This document shows positions 23,263-31,162 of a DNA stretch of 64,000 nt, one piece after another. The position numbers were made by a program, and so were the translations under genes. The stretch comes from Sipunculus nudus (taxonomy: Eukaryota; Annelida; Sipuncula; Golfingiida; Sipunculidae), in the NCBI GenBank assembly GCA_026874595.1, contig CM049308.1, forward strand, positions 80,584,124 through 80,648,123. The letters run 5' to 3'. Under the pieces are notes generated by a model that was not told the origin of the DNA, ran no database searches, and worked only from the letters and a program-made list of their open reading frames with translations. Position 1 is the first letter of the stretch. Each line of letters starts with the position of its first letter.

Positions 23263-25992
23263 TTATATCTGTTTTTTTCTCATGAATTTAATGATAATAT
23301 CATTAGGGTTGGGTGGGCGATACCTGGCTGGGTAAACACAGGTGGGTAATACCCCTGTTGGCCAATAAGTCTTAAAACCCATATGTGGGTTTCATGGGCA
23401 ATATGAACTTTTCTAAAAAATTTCCAAAAGCATCGCAAATGGTGCATAATATTATTAAATATGCATGAATTTTGCTGAGAATGTAATACAGGTGAGAAAC
23501 TGTATTGGTTAATATTCATAATGAGTTTCAAGAAAATCCATTAGATTATTGATAAATCATCATGGTGCCACCAAATTCTGGTGACCTCTGACCTTAATAA
23601 ATATGCATGGATTCTACTGGAAATTAAACTTAGGCCAGATATTATTTTAATAAATAATTCTGTTCAGTTTTATCAAAATTCATCATATTTCACAAAGTAA
23701 CCTAGTGAACTCTGACCTTTTTAAATATGCATGGATTTTGTCCATAATCGTACTTGTGCCAGAGAATCTACTGGTAAGTACTTATGGTGACTTGCATGAA
23801 AATCCATCAAAGCCCTTGTTAGTTATTGTAATGACATGAAAAGTTAACGGACGGACAGACAACTGACCATGGGTATGCCATAATACATCCTGTCATATAC
23901 AGGCATACAAAGATAGCCATTAGCCAGCCAGTAGGCTGAGATATGAGTAATGTGGGTCTACACTGCATCTAAAGATTTATGATATACCTTTTTTTTTGGT
24001 AAAGTGTATCATAATAAATTGCTTCATGTGTTAAATGTTAAATATCAGATACAGCTCATGATACAGCTTTAAATTAACAACATATAAAGCATAGAATCAT
24101 ATTTACCACTGCATATAATAATATTTAATTTCAATTTGACACTATATTGCCTATAAAACCAGTAAAATCCATAAAACCTGGGTTTACCTCGAAACCAACT
24201 GAGCTGGGCTTTATGCTTAAAACCTGGGTTTTGACCAACCTTGAATATCATTTATTTCTTTTCAGTAAAACTATCTATGGTTTCTTAATCCCTTATTTAA
24301 ATCTAAACATACCTGTTTCAATGCTCCCATCTGCTGGTTCACATCCTGGGCTTCAAGGAACTTTGTTACAGCCTCAGCTAGCTCTTTACCAACCCCTACA
24401 GAAATGACAAGAGAACAGTCAGAACAGTCACGTCTCTGAGTGCCAGTAAGGCAGTGCATATTTATCTGCACATAATCTTGAAAAGATTATGTTACAAAAT
24501 GTAAAACTACATTGATAGTGTCCCTCACTTTGACTTCTCAGGCAGGAAAAGTAATTGATATAGTCAAACCCATATAATGTCATATTCTCTGTACAGGCCT
24601 AAAGTATGCCAATAACTGAGATTTGATATAAGGAGGGCTTCAGGTGCTTTCCAGAATGATCAGCTGAGTTTACAGGCCTTTAAAAAAAAACAATGTAATC
24701 TCAGCATGTATATGTCTCAACTACTCATTATTCATTTTCCTATCTAAAGTAATAGATTGTTTCATGCTATAATCCAATTTAACCATTTGGGGGATCTGTG
24801 ACAGACAGTCTTAACATATCAAAATCTATAAAAAAAGAAAGACTGTAGTGTCACTTTCAGCGGCTGTTGACTGATATGACATTAAGTGGGTTTGACTGTA
24901 TTTATAACAGAAATATGGGAAATGCAACAATTCTTGTAACACCTCATTATACCTTGTTCAAGAGGGTGATTTGCTTCATATATTTTGATCAATACCTAAT
25001 GAGTAGCTTCCTTTTCACAGGTTATGTGTGGAAACAGACGCACAAACGGACGCAGAGTGCAGAGGAAAGGTCAGAGGTCAAAACAAAATCGGGGCGCAGC
25101 AGTTCACATGTGAGCTGAACATAATCCCGGGTTTCGTAAAATTTGGCCCAGCGTTACGGTGGAGTTCTCCGGACACCTACGCCGCGGCGGTGGGCTGAAA
25201 ACATAGTATCCGCAAAACTTTGTTTTTGCGGATACAATTACATGTTGAGTATTTTATTCTTGTTTGAATTTCTCAGTTTTCAAATACGGATAAACGATTT
25301 TCGGACAATGTCTGTTCGGATAAACGATACTCTACTGTATGCCTCTATACTACAGTTTACATTCACGTTATATCGCCCATACCCGGAAAATGTGCCTCAT
25401 GAACTTGCCTGCTAGGAACTGATCGGGGCACAGATTTACGGATACGGCATCTTTAATCTTCCCTCTTCTCTTTTTCGTGCCCATCGCTGTATCCTGACTG
25501 TTTCACCGCTAATTTTACCTTCTAATACGGTGCCTGACTGACCATGTGTCGGACGTCAAAACTGATGTTTACGTTGAGTGTAATCACGGAGAAAATATTT
25601 GATCCCGCAGTAAATTTCTAAATTTATTTAATAACTCGCGAAAAGCAACCATGCAAAATGACTTGATATACTTACTGTTAAATTACAATTAGCATAATCA
25701 AGCTTGTGACCTTTGTTGGTATTATAAAAATATTTTTATGACTGCCCTATATCTGAGGTCAGAGGTCACTGAGGTCAGGTCGGCGGTTCGCCATGTTCGG
25801 CTTCAAGAAGACAAGAAACCACAACACACGGACCACAGCCATGCAAAGTGTTGATGCGTTAGGGATATAGCGATCTTCCTTCCGTTTCCCAGCTGCACCT
25901 GCAAGGTCCCAATGTAGGCTTCTACATTCATAAACAACAGGTATGTGGGCTTTCCTATCAGTAATCTTTCTGGGTTTGTATCTTGTTTTCAT
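972..25992 (-). CDS. THADA: THADA, N-terminal ~700 residues in 18 exons (C-terminal part off the left edge)
   Basis: THADA is a large helical-repeat (ARM/HEAT-like) protein, the animal counterpart of yeast Trm732. Trm732 partners the Trm7/FTSJ1 methyltransferase for 2'-O-methylation of tRNA position 32; fly THADA has also been linked to SERCA and energy balance. Eighteen exons with GT-AG borders join in consistent phase to 2109 nt (703 codons). Recognisable THADA stretches include NPLKKALA (exon 3), MTENFSIG (exon 4), WTHWQDSVD followed by NIRHQARTIF (exons 11-12), LGALITCLKRGRSLG (exon 16), VRLDAFGLLCE and LNLNSQEPAFRQ (exon 17), in the same order as in the vertebrate protein. Vertebrate THADA is about 1950 residues, so nearly two thirds, including the conserved DUF2428 region, should lie to the left. 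An in-frame TGA directly precedes the chosen ATG. Exon 1 is the least certain because its residues do not resemble vertebrate THADA. Confidence 0.9.
1648..1803 (-). CDS. THADA: THADA exon 17
   Basis: 52 codons (residues 614-665): VRLDAFGLLCENSKTTEAV, then FFTLNLNSQEPAFRQ. This is the best-conserved segment in the window; vertebrates have VRIDTLGLLCES and YNLNSQSPGVRQ. Donor gtacat, acceptor tgattag. Phase 0 on both sides. Confidence 0.95.
2042..2211 (-). CDS. THADA: THADA exon 16
   Basis: Residues 557-613, including LGALITCLKRGRSLG and SVLQRALCHQEDQ. The LGAL.CL motif is conserved with vertebrates. Acceptor gtctgtag, donor gtgagt. Confidence 0.93.
2408..3725. mobile_element. Non-autonomous TIR element, TA target duplication
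   Basis: Both ends are CTGTAGATTCAGA (inverted), flanked by TA at 2406-2407 and 3726-3727, the pattern of Tc1/mariner-type insertions. Subterminal inverted stretches repeat the TTTCGTGG word. The roughly 1.3-kb interior has no convincing transposase reading frame. Its middle (about 2870-3600) is clearly richer in CpG than the surrounding intron. It lies in THADA intron 15. Confidence 0.8.
3999..4077 (-). CDS. THADA: THADA exon 15
   Basis: Residues 531-557, HVLPRLFKKYPATLNYMIQ. It aligns with the vertebrate segment following SYVIDYYLPKLL. Acceptor cttattag, donor gtagga. Only this frame joins exons 14 and 16 without a stop. Confidence 0.9.
4582..4740 (-). CDS. THADA: THADA exon 14
   Basis: 53 codons (residues 478-530), starting VCELYEVLFSKHHEEL and ending QQRYFVIE, with WESTWVDPLTECL equivalent to vertebrate WHETWVSPLLFIL. 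Acceptor ccacccacag, donor gtgaga. Phase 0 on both sides. Confidence 0.92.
5833..5993 (-). CDS. THADA: THADA exon 13 (donor 5833 or 5830)
   Basis: Residues 424-477, DARNSQFLLSLAKSLLSM and onward to LLPAELLQ. Acceptor ttttggcag. Two phase-equivalent donors, CTACAG|gttgta and CAGGTT|gtaaat, differ by one valine codon. The region matches vertebrate FFVELTESLLRLEWHIKGKY in position. Confidence 0.88.
6534..6603 (-). CDS. THADA: THADA exon 12
   Basis: Residues 401-423, NIRHQARTIFASIVQ and onward. RHQ is conserved with the vertebrate LRHQTKIMF segment. Acceptor tttcttgtag, donor gtatat. Confidence 0.9.
7152..7230 (-). CDS. THADA: THADA exon 11 (5' border uncertain by 6 nt)
   Basis: Residues 374-400, containing EVPQQLLQYFWTHWQDSVD, equivalent to the vertebrate THWEHPLD motif. 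Donor gtgagt. Two phase-compatible acceptors exist 6 nt apart (exon end at 7230 or 7224). Both have a poor polypyrimidine tract, so the 5' border is uncertain. Confidence 0.8.
7491..7604 (+). CDS. Possible nested short ORF or first exon, opposite strand to THADA
   Basis: The ATG sits in AAGATGGCTGCGC, which resembles the YY1-type AAGATGGC promoter/start element common in housekeeping genes. The 37-codon frame begins MAALMRSSLCGTAREEICK and is rich in Arg, Ser and Ala with little acid at the start, like a mitochondrial presequence. A possible donor (gttagt) lies at 7583, so it could be a first coding exon. No continuation was recognised. It could equally be chance or an old gene fragment. Confidence 0.25.
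   Translation: MAALMRSSLCGTAREEICKQWGKSGLRHTSKLVYRLS
8276..8341 (-). CDS. THADA: THADA exon 10
   Basis: Residues 352-374, LGDTSSKVIASRALVLLTNK. The acceptor tctttcag was chosen over the nearby tttag because only the former keeps phase with exon 9. Donor gtatga. Confidence 0.85.
9078..9319 (-). CDS. THADA: THADA exon 9
   Basis: Residues 272-352, from VLQTVFGIADTKS through FLCICAGFLAMMELSML to ARVILSSVS. Acceptor ttatatcag, donor gtaaat. The segment FLCICAGFLAML-like is characteristic of THADA (vertebrate FLCQGTLAML). At 242 nt it is the longest exon in the window. Confidence 0.92.
9725..9890 (-). repeat. 27-bp tandem repeat duplicating an exon end and its 5' splice site
   Basis: There are six units of 26-27 bp (minus-strand core CAGCTCACAGCTGTAAGTAC with variants). 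Five keep a GTAAGT donor; one (near 9836) has CTAAGT in its place. The last unit is 26 bp and breaks frame. The array starts within the last codons of THADA exon 8 and runs into the intron. Confidence 0.9.
9865..9956 (-). CDS. THADA: THADA exon 8, followed by tandemly duplicated donor sites
   Basis: Residues 241-271, containing EQFMLDCRGTSGLVIPL; TSGL is shared with vertebrate THADA. Acceptor gaatttcag. The exon-proximal donor is CACAGCT|gtaagt at 9864. The exon end and its donor lie inside a 27-bp tandem repeat, so several further GTAAGT donors follow downstream and the reading frame stays open through most of them. The proximal donor keeps phase with exon 9, and so would donors at multiples of 27 bp. 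Confidence 0.85.
10778..10962 (-). CDS. THADA: THADA exon 7
   Basis: Residues 179-240, from DSSSPVDLTQRMHDC to FDIAVKILSD. Acceptor tttttcaag (AAG type), donor gtaagt. The end corresponds to the vertebrate FTKVLSDD segment. Confidence 0.9.
10987..11378. mobile_element. Short TIR element with TTCGYGA words (copy 1)
   Basis: Left end CTGTGGTGG and right end (inverted) TGTGGTTGACTTCA, each flanked by TA. The sequences tgttcgtgagggtttcaa at the left and atagcctcatgaaaatgaag at the right match the copy at 28935-29366 with decay. There is no coding capacity. It lies in a THADA intron. Confidence 0.7.
11565..11613 (-). CDS. THADA: THADA exon 6 (49 nt)
   Basis: Codes FEFLAKALDFFFKAA (residues 163-178). 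Acceptor atattttcag, donor gtaaga. It matches the vertebrate helical segment around VLHFLQKSL in position and character. Confidence 0.85.
11977..12009 (-). CDS. THADA: THADA exon 5 (33-nt micro-exon)
   Basis: Codes GENIVLSSYGQ (residues 152-162). Acceptor tatttcag, donor gtaagt. Phase 2 in and phase 1 out fit exons 4 and 6 exactly. The exon is easy to miss because it is only 33 nt. Confidence 0.8.
12478..12497 (+). promoter_or_regulatory. Heat-shock-element-like site (four alternating nGAAn units)
   Basis: Four contiguous pentamers in perfect alternation: gGAAa cTTCt gGAAa cTTCg. This is the canonical binding array for heat shock factor trimers. It lies in THADA intron 4. A 16-bp perfect palindrome (TTTCTTCCGGAAGAAA) follows at 12519-12534. 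Function is inferred from sequence only. Confidence 0.45.
12519..12534. repeat. 16-bp perfect palindrome with Ets-like core
   Basis: TTTCTTCCGGAAGAAA is a perfect palindrome and contains TTCCGGAA. It lies 21 bp from the heat-shock-element-like site and may be part of the same short regulatory cluster or a repeat remnant. Confidence 0.6.
13395..13546 (-). CDS. THADA: THADA exon 4
   Basis: Residues 101-152, containing GLPERYQPLVCTVFSTRL and VAMTENFSIG. These correspond to the vertebrate segments around LPDFFLPEA and MENFNLG. Acceptor gttgttgcag, donor gtgggt. Confidence 0.9.
14009..14133 (-). CDS. THADA: THADA exon 3
   Basis: Residues 60-101, starting VLTHLKESEETHVECYKG and containing CCPSKNPLKKALA; NPLKK is identical in vertebrate THADA. 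Acceptor tgctgcag, donor gttagt (weaker than consensus). It follows a 10.2-kb repeat-filled intron. Confidence 0.9.
14868..16229 (+). repeat. Dispersed repeat family B with internal ~300-bp repeats
   Basis: Starts near a perfect palindrome (TGACCCATGGGTCA) at about 14.87 kb. Two to three degenerate copies of a ~300-bp unit follow, each with a cggtcaaacggttcc block (about 15420, 15700, 15977) and aggtggcgccacc blocks. It ends with tagtatccgcaaaacttc near 16.2 kb. The last ~200 bp resemble 25.02-25.24 kb. Reading frames inside are repeat shadows. Confidence 0.7.
16230..23099 (+). repeat. ~340-bp monomer tandem array (family A), about 20 copies
   Basis: Each monomer starts near aggtggcgccaccagtctgc, passes catgatcaatatgtatgcc, a G-run, ccatagctcaaaggatatgg and aggtctcaaaaatag, and then repeats. 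Copies begin near 16240, 16580, 16925, 17262, 17597, 17934, 18300, 18641 and so on. At 18.19-18.29 and 22.98-23.10 kb the array carries a GGAC-rich tract followed by tagctcagatgactttcagt and an inverted match ending gctgagcta, which look like element termini. Several 60-80-codon frames recur once per monomer and are not genes. Confidence 0.9.
18600..22620 (+). repeat. Three near-identical ~1.36-kb higher-order units inside the array
   Basis: Four consecutive monomers form a unit repeated three times. The same landmark (ggtggcacctccagtctgca) is at 18641, 19996 and 21354. The units look almost identical by eye: one A/T difference near 19213 versus 20571, and a G-run of 10, 13 and 16. This implies very recent unequal exchange or duplication, or an assembly effect. 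Confidence 0.85.
23195..23259. repeat. (TA)n microsatellite
   Basis: About 65 bp of uninterrupted AT dinucleotides just after the family A array, in THADA intron 2. Confidence 0.95.
23300..23907 (+). repeat. Dispersed repeat family C, copy 1
   Basis: Contains several taaatatgcatggattt blocks, then gttaacggacggacagacaa and a decayed terminal hairpin (catcctgtcatatacaggca). It matches, inverted, the element at 26.42-26.96 kb. Confidence 0.65.
24313..24395 (-). CDS. THADA: THADA exon 2
   Basis: Residues 32-59, including VGKELAEAVTKFLEAQ and ending MGALKQ. Acceptor atttctgtag, donor gtatgt. It aligns with the helical region before the NPLKKALA segment of vertebrate THADA. Phases on both sides fit exons 1 and 3. 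Confidence 0.85.
25020..25237 (+). repeat. Family B 3' end with perfect terminal hairpin
   Basis: Resembles 16.02-16.23 kb (aggaaaggtcagaggtcaa, then the ccgcggcgg block, then acatagtatccgcaaaact). It ends in a hairpin at 25206-25235 with a 12-bp perfect stem (GTATCCGCAAAA pairing with TTTTGCGGATAC). It lies in THADA intron 1. Confidence 0.75.
25899..25992 (-). CDS. THADA: THADA exon 1 (start codon exon)
   Basis: The ATG is at 25992-25990 and the exon encodes a basic N-terminus beginning MKTRYKPRKITDRK (31 codons plus 1 nt). It ends at the donor CCTTGCAG|gtgcag. Its last base joins the GG of exon 2 to give a glycine codon, so the phases fit. The codon just before the ATG is TGA, which supports this start. 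The protein sequence is not conserved enough to prove it. Confidence 0.65.
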
Positions 25993-26020
25993 TCACCCAA
26001 CGAACCCCAGATGAGGTTTC
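25993..26020 (-). other. Probable 5' UTR part of THADA exon 1, with upstream splice acceptor
   Basis: On the minus strand ctcattacag precedes GAAACCTC at 26020. This is a good acceptor and suggests that a further non-coding exon lies upstream (above 26022). The 28 nt between the acceptor and the ATG include an in-frame stop. No promoter motif was identified with confidence. Confidence 0.4.
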
Positions 26021-26419
26021 CTGTAATGAGCAGGGGTACCATCCCTGTCACTTTGACAGATAACACCTACATGGTACAGATTTAGGACTGTTATCATTCA
26101 TTTTATGACTGTCACACTGTTGTATATCACATTCTATCATAACAAGATGCTCAGGTAACTTATCTAATTTATAGCAGCAGTGATTATGAAAAAGCTTGCA
26201 GTTATTCCAGCAGATTCTGTTTTTAATTATGGGAATAGGTCAGATTGGTTAAAAAGTATAGTCTGTCCTATAGATAAGCAGTAAGGCAATTAATGTTCCC
26301 ATACCTTGCCTCAAGATTATTTACTTAATGGACATTAATAATGCTTTTTTTTAAATTGCACCTTAAAAAGCAACTGGTGCCATACAATTTTATGTGAAAC
26401 TTTTTTTTTATCATTTTTA

Positions 26420-26960
26420 TATGCCCATCATATGATGGGAGTATTATGTTATACCTGTTGTCTGTCTGTCTGTCCATCTGTTACCTTTTAGTGTCACTGC
26501 AATAACTTACAAGGGCATTGATAGATTTTTACAAAACTCACCATAATTACTTACCAACAGATTATCTTGCCTGAGTTGGATTATGGGCAACATCCCTGCA
26601 TATTTAATAAGGTCAAGGGTCTCTAGGCTACTTTGTGGTGTTGCCGCAATAACTTAAGAAAAATATGAAGGATTTTGATAAAACTCATCAGAAATGTTAA
26701 TCAATAAAATATCTTAACTATGTTTGATTTCCAGCAAAATCCATCCATTTTTTATAAGCAGAAGTCACAGCACCTTGGAGGCACCTTGGTGACTTACCAA
26801 ATATCCTATGGATTTTCATGAAACTCTTTTTACATATTAACCAATAGAGTTTCTCACCTGAATTACCTTCTCATCTAAATTCACACATTTTTAATGAGGT
26901 CAGAGGTCAACTAGATACATGAGGGGTGTATTAGGCATGTTTGCGGTGCTCTTGTTTAGA
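26420..26960 (-). repeat. Dispersed repeat family C, copy 2 (inverted)
   Basis: Its terminus is a perfect 16-bp palindrome, CCCATCATATGATGGG, at 26424-26439, followed by a (TCTG)n tract. It then shows blocks such as gcatatttaataaggtcaag that recur, inverted, in the 23.3-23.9 kb copy. Confidence 0.65.
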
Positions 26961-28934
26961 AGATGATACATGAAAATTGCAAAATTTGATTCTATCGTGA
27001 AGCAAACAACAAGATTTTTTATTTGAGTTAGTCTTTAATTTCAACAAGGCAGGAATATAAAGTGATGGAACTTGTTACTTATTTTTAAAGTGTAAGTCTT
27101 CTTTTTAAGAATAAATGCACTGTATAATTTTCTTATGCTCATTTTATTAGATATATAAGCATCTTTTTCAACAACATCATGGTTTGAATGATTGTTTAAG
27201 ACCTTGCATATTTATTAAGTGATATGTGACGTTAAACAGACATTGTCATTAAGCGAGGTTTCACGATACCAATATATACAGAATTGCGGGTTCACCTAAG
27301 TCATGGTTCAATAATTTTTTTTGGAGGGGGTGTTGAGTAAAAAGAAATATCAAATATGTTATATAAAATTATATACCGGTATATTTGTTAAAAAATAGTG
27401 TTCTCAGTTGTGACATATTGACTTACGTTATGGGAACAAGGACACCTTGTGACAGACATTTATTATATAATAGATATTTCTTAACAGTCGGTATCATTGA
27501 TATTATATTATATTATGATCAGCTTGGAGATGCCATTCAGCAGTGTCACATGATGAAGAAGTTACCAGGAAGTTCTCGTGTATAAATAAATGTTTGTTGA
27601 AGTAGTCATTCTGTTCTGTCAGTGTCACATGTTGGCCAGAAATAGGAGCCTATCTTAATTATAGGGTTAATACAGGGATGGCTGGGGGGGGTGAGGAAGG
27701 GGGCCGGGGGTCCATTTTCTAGGGTGTGGAAGGGGATATTGTTTGATGCGCATAGTCTGCTCTTTCTCTCTCTCTTTATATTATGGGAGGATTTTTAGTG
27801 ACACTTGCTAGAAAAAAAAGTTTTCATGGTCAAAAACATTTGATTAAAAACCTATTGGTTTCATTAGTAGATTGAAATCTTTTAAATGATTCCTTGTGTA
27901 GTTCTGTGTGGTTCTGTTTAAGAGAACTAATCACATTCTGCTTGTAGGTACATATGCTCTGTATCATATGACAGGATGTACCAAGGTAAATAATACATGG
28001 AGCAACCAATAAAAAAGGCTGTTACTGTAAGCCCAGACTTGCAGATCCTTTCTACTTTATGAATGATTCATTATATCCCAGCATAAGGTGCTGTGACATT
28101 ACCATGCATGCTCCTCATCATGGTCAGCTGATCAGATAACACATGCTCTTGCTTTGGCATGCAGCTAGCTGTGAAGATGGTTTCACTTGATGGTCAATGG
28201 AAAATTATATGCAGAAATATTAAATTTTTCAAATTCACTGTGTGCCCAAGGAGTTTGATTAAAAACTGTGCCTAAGTTACTGACATATGATATCTGGTAA
28301 CTGCTTGAATGAAACTTTGACCCATTAATTCAAAATTTTATTTATAAGACATATAATATTCATTCTGTATGCATAATAAATCTGGTATATTCAATTATTC
28401 ATCCTGATTTTAAAAAAAAGTTCCCTGGTAGACATACTTTACAATTTACAATATTACATGTTATTTGATTGACATCACATGTGACAACTTTGCTGGTATA
28501 AGGTGGGATCTGTAAGCTGAGAATGTAAAGATCATGTATAATATTTGGCCCACCCTCAGGAAATGTGGTTTATAACGTGGCAAGTGCTTTTTCCTCTTAA
28601 CAAACCTTGATTTCCTGTTTGACTTTGTCCAGTAGAACCTTGAGTGGTTTTATCACCATTACTGTTATATGTTGGCTTTGCAGACTTATTTTTCAACAGT
28701 AATATTATGAGTCAGATTTTTTATCCAAGTGTCTGAATTTTTTTTAGGAGGGAATACAGGCTGTTGGCTTTTCATGTATATAGCATATGTTGATTTTTTC
28801 CCCCTGATATGTGCACAAAATAATAGTTGTTTGACAAAAGTAAAATTTGAGAATTACATTTGGTATACTTTGGTATTATTTGCATGTTTCTTTTCTTATC
28901 CTTTAAGATTTTCAGTACAGTTGGATGTAAGATA

Positions 28935-29366
28935 CTGTGGTTGCCTTTTTGTTCGCAAGGGTTTTAATTTCGTGATATTTGCGAATGGGAAATAATCGCG
29001 AAAATGAAACCCTCGGGAATAGTTGGCCAATTGAGTATGCCCTTCATATTTTATGTAGCCAATACTTGTATGGGAATAGGTTAGAACAGTGAGAAAATTT
29101 ATAATAAGTTACATCCATGCAGGTATAGGGAAACGTTCCCTTAAATTTGAACTCAACTACCTTTGCTGTGTGTACGGGCCCATCATTATATGAAAAGAAT
29201 ATCACAAACTCATGACTTATTCTCATTTTATAATACACACACAGGAATGGCTTTACCAAAGATTTGTTATTTGTTCTGGTTAGATCGCGAAAATGAAACC
29301 CTCACGAAACATTAAAAATGGGGAAATCGCGAAATTTCAGCCTCGTGAATATGAAGCCAACCACAG
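28935..29366. mobile_element. Short TIR element with TTCGCGA words (copy 2, better preserved)
   Basis: The ends CTGTGGTTGCC and GGTTGTGGT (inverted: gccaaccacag) are flanked by TA at 28933-28934 and 29367-29368. Subterminal words read tcgcgaaaatgaaaccctc and its inverse. It is non-autonomous and lies in intergenic DNA. Confidence 0.8.
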
Positions 29367-30312
29367 TAATTAAAGTCCTTTTCCTTTTAAGGTTCCCTAT
29401 AATAGTTGTTGTGTTGAATATAGCTCTGGCATAACCATAGAACTGTATTTCTGTTTAGTAAAGTTCAGGTCTGTCTCTCTTCACTAATTTAAAGCAAGAT
29501 GACAAAGAAGTTGCATAAACTGTGTTCAGAATATAACATTGTAACAACTAAAGCTCTGAAGTCAATTAACTTTGTCAGGGCAAGTGGAATTGATCTCTGA
29601 TCGCTAAACAAATATTCCAAGTAATTAGTTGAGAGGCTTTGGAGGTCCTCCCACTGACCTGAGTCTGTATTATGTAATCAAAACCACACTAAAACATCAA
29701 AGAGGTCTCCTGGTGGTCCTTATGTCTGACATGGTGTACAGTCAGCTGATTTTATTATTCTTTATTTTAAAGATAACTCTGTGGCCTGTTTATGTTACTG
29801 TCTTATTGAATATGGATTAATTTGCCATATGTTGATAATAATAGTGTTATCATTACATAAAACATTCTAGATTTCTGCAGCCTTTTTTAAGTATATGGTT
29901 TAACATATGTAGATATGTTCATGGTTAAATTAAAAAAAAAAGAATGAGATCTGTTGTTAAACATAAAAATGTATTTGGTATCCTAAATTATTGTTGATGG
30001 ATTTGCTGAATTGTGCTCAGATTAGGTTGCACCCATACATATGTAGATTTTCTTGCCAAATCATACAATGTTATAAAAAGTTTATTTGGTTGGATAATCG
30101 TAATCCCGTTTTTTTTTAAAGGGTGTTATGTTTTCATCCACTTCTCTAAGTTTGTTGGTTTTTGTTTTTTTTCTGTCAGTAGATTAAAGCAAAAAACTGC
30201 TGCACTAAAAACAAGAAATTTTGTAGAGGGGTAGGTCAGGGAAGGCGGTAAGGTAGAATCTCTCCTGACAACAACCTCTCTTAGACAATCAGTTTGGCAT
30301 GTCCTGCAGGTG

Positions 30313-30625
30313 GTTGTGTTAGTGAGCACTCGCTTCCTATCATATTATTTTGTATCCTGGTGTCACCCAGGCCTGGTGTATACCACACCTGCGGGTCCTG
30401 TGTGTGTAATCTACCTCATTGCTGGGTCATAACACCAAGGGACCCCGCAAAGACGCACTTGTTTGTAAGTGATACATGATCCCATTAAGCCTGCAGAGCA
30501 CTCGCCCTTGGTGGGAGCTGACTTTGAAAAATCTCTCTGCTCCTTGGCTGAGATTTGAATTATACTCATGACCTCCCCACTTTGAGTCTTGTGCTTTCTC
30601 CCTGAACCACAGTAGCCAGTTCCAG
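30313..30625 (-). mobile_element. tRNA-derived SINE, minus strand
   Basis: On the minus strand a tRNA-like head (ctggctactgtggttcaggg, then a B-box-like attcaaatctc) is followed by a body shared with 46.69-47.10 kb, including gtgttatgacccagcaatg and tacaccaggcctgggtga. Both copies end near cgagtgct. The shared body and tRNA promoter boxes mark a SINE family. Confidence 0.75.
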
Positions 30626-31162
30626 TGTGATTGTTTTACCTTGGCAGAGTTATGCACTCTGTTTAGTGCCATCATAGCTGTATACATAGCTCCAGCAGGA
30701 CTACCTGCCATGTTGATAAGTAGTTTGTTAACAAAATGCCATTGTGAGTATTATTGGGCTAGACAGCAATATACCCATATTAGGCTAGACTTCTGACATA
30801 TGTAAGTCCCACTTAATAAAATCTCATCACCTGGAGGTTTATTTTGCTGGATACCTTACATGTCTCGTCAGGGTATATAGCAGGAGGCAGCTTGCCTTGG
30901 TGATCATGCGGGACTAGTAGTCCTAGAATAATGTACTACTCATTGACATTTATATTCAGTTTAATTAACTTTAAATAGTGAAGACACGTCCTTTTGGACT
31001 TGGATATCAAACATATCTCTGTCATAGGTCAACAATCATAAAATATATTTTATCATATTAGCCAGGTTGCAGTCAACAACATGGATTTATTGTCTGTTTA
31101 CCAGACGTGTACAATATGGTGAGGATTCTTTTAATTTCAGAACATTTAAGTTATCCCGTATT

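Larger units (their letters stand above)
14134..24312 (-). other. THADA intron 2 (10.2 kb), filled with repeats
   Basis: Bordered by the exon 2 donor gtatgt and the exon 3 acceptor tgctgcag. It contains, from left to right: plain AT-rich DNA to about 14.87 kb, a composite dispersed repeat (14.87-16.23 kb), a long tandem array (16.23-23.10 kb), a TA microsatellite, and a third dispersed repeat (23.3-23.9 kb). No coding exon was found inside. Confidence 0.8.
26021..31162. other. Intergenic stretch between THADA and the foldback element
   Basis: Contains the family C copy (26.4-27.0 kb), a TTCGCGA TIR element (28.9-29.4 kb) and a SINE (30.3-30.6 kb). The remainder is AT-rich with no exon I can support. 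The THADA promoter should lie near its left end, but no clear TATA or initiator stands out. Confidence 0.6.
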
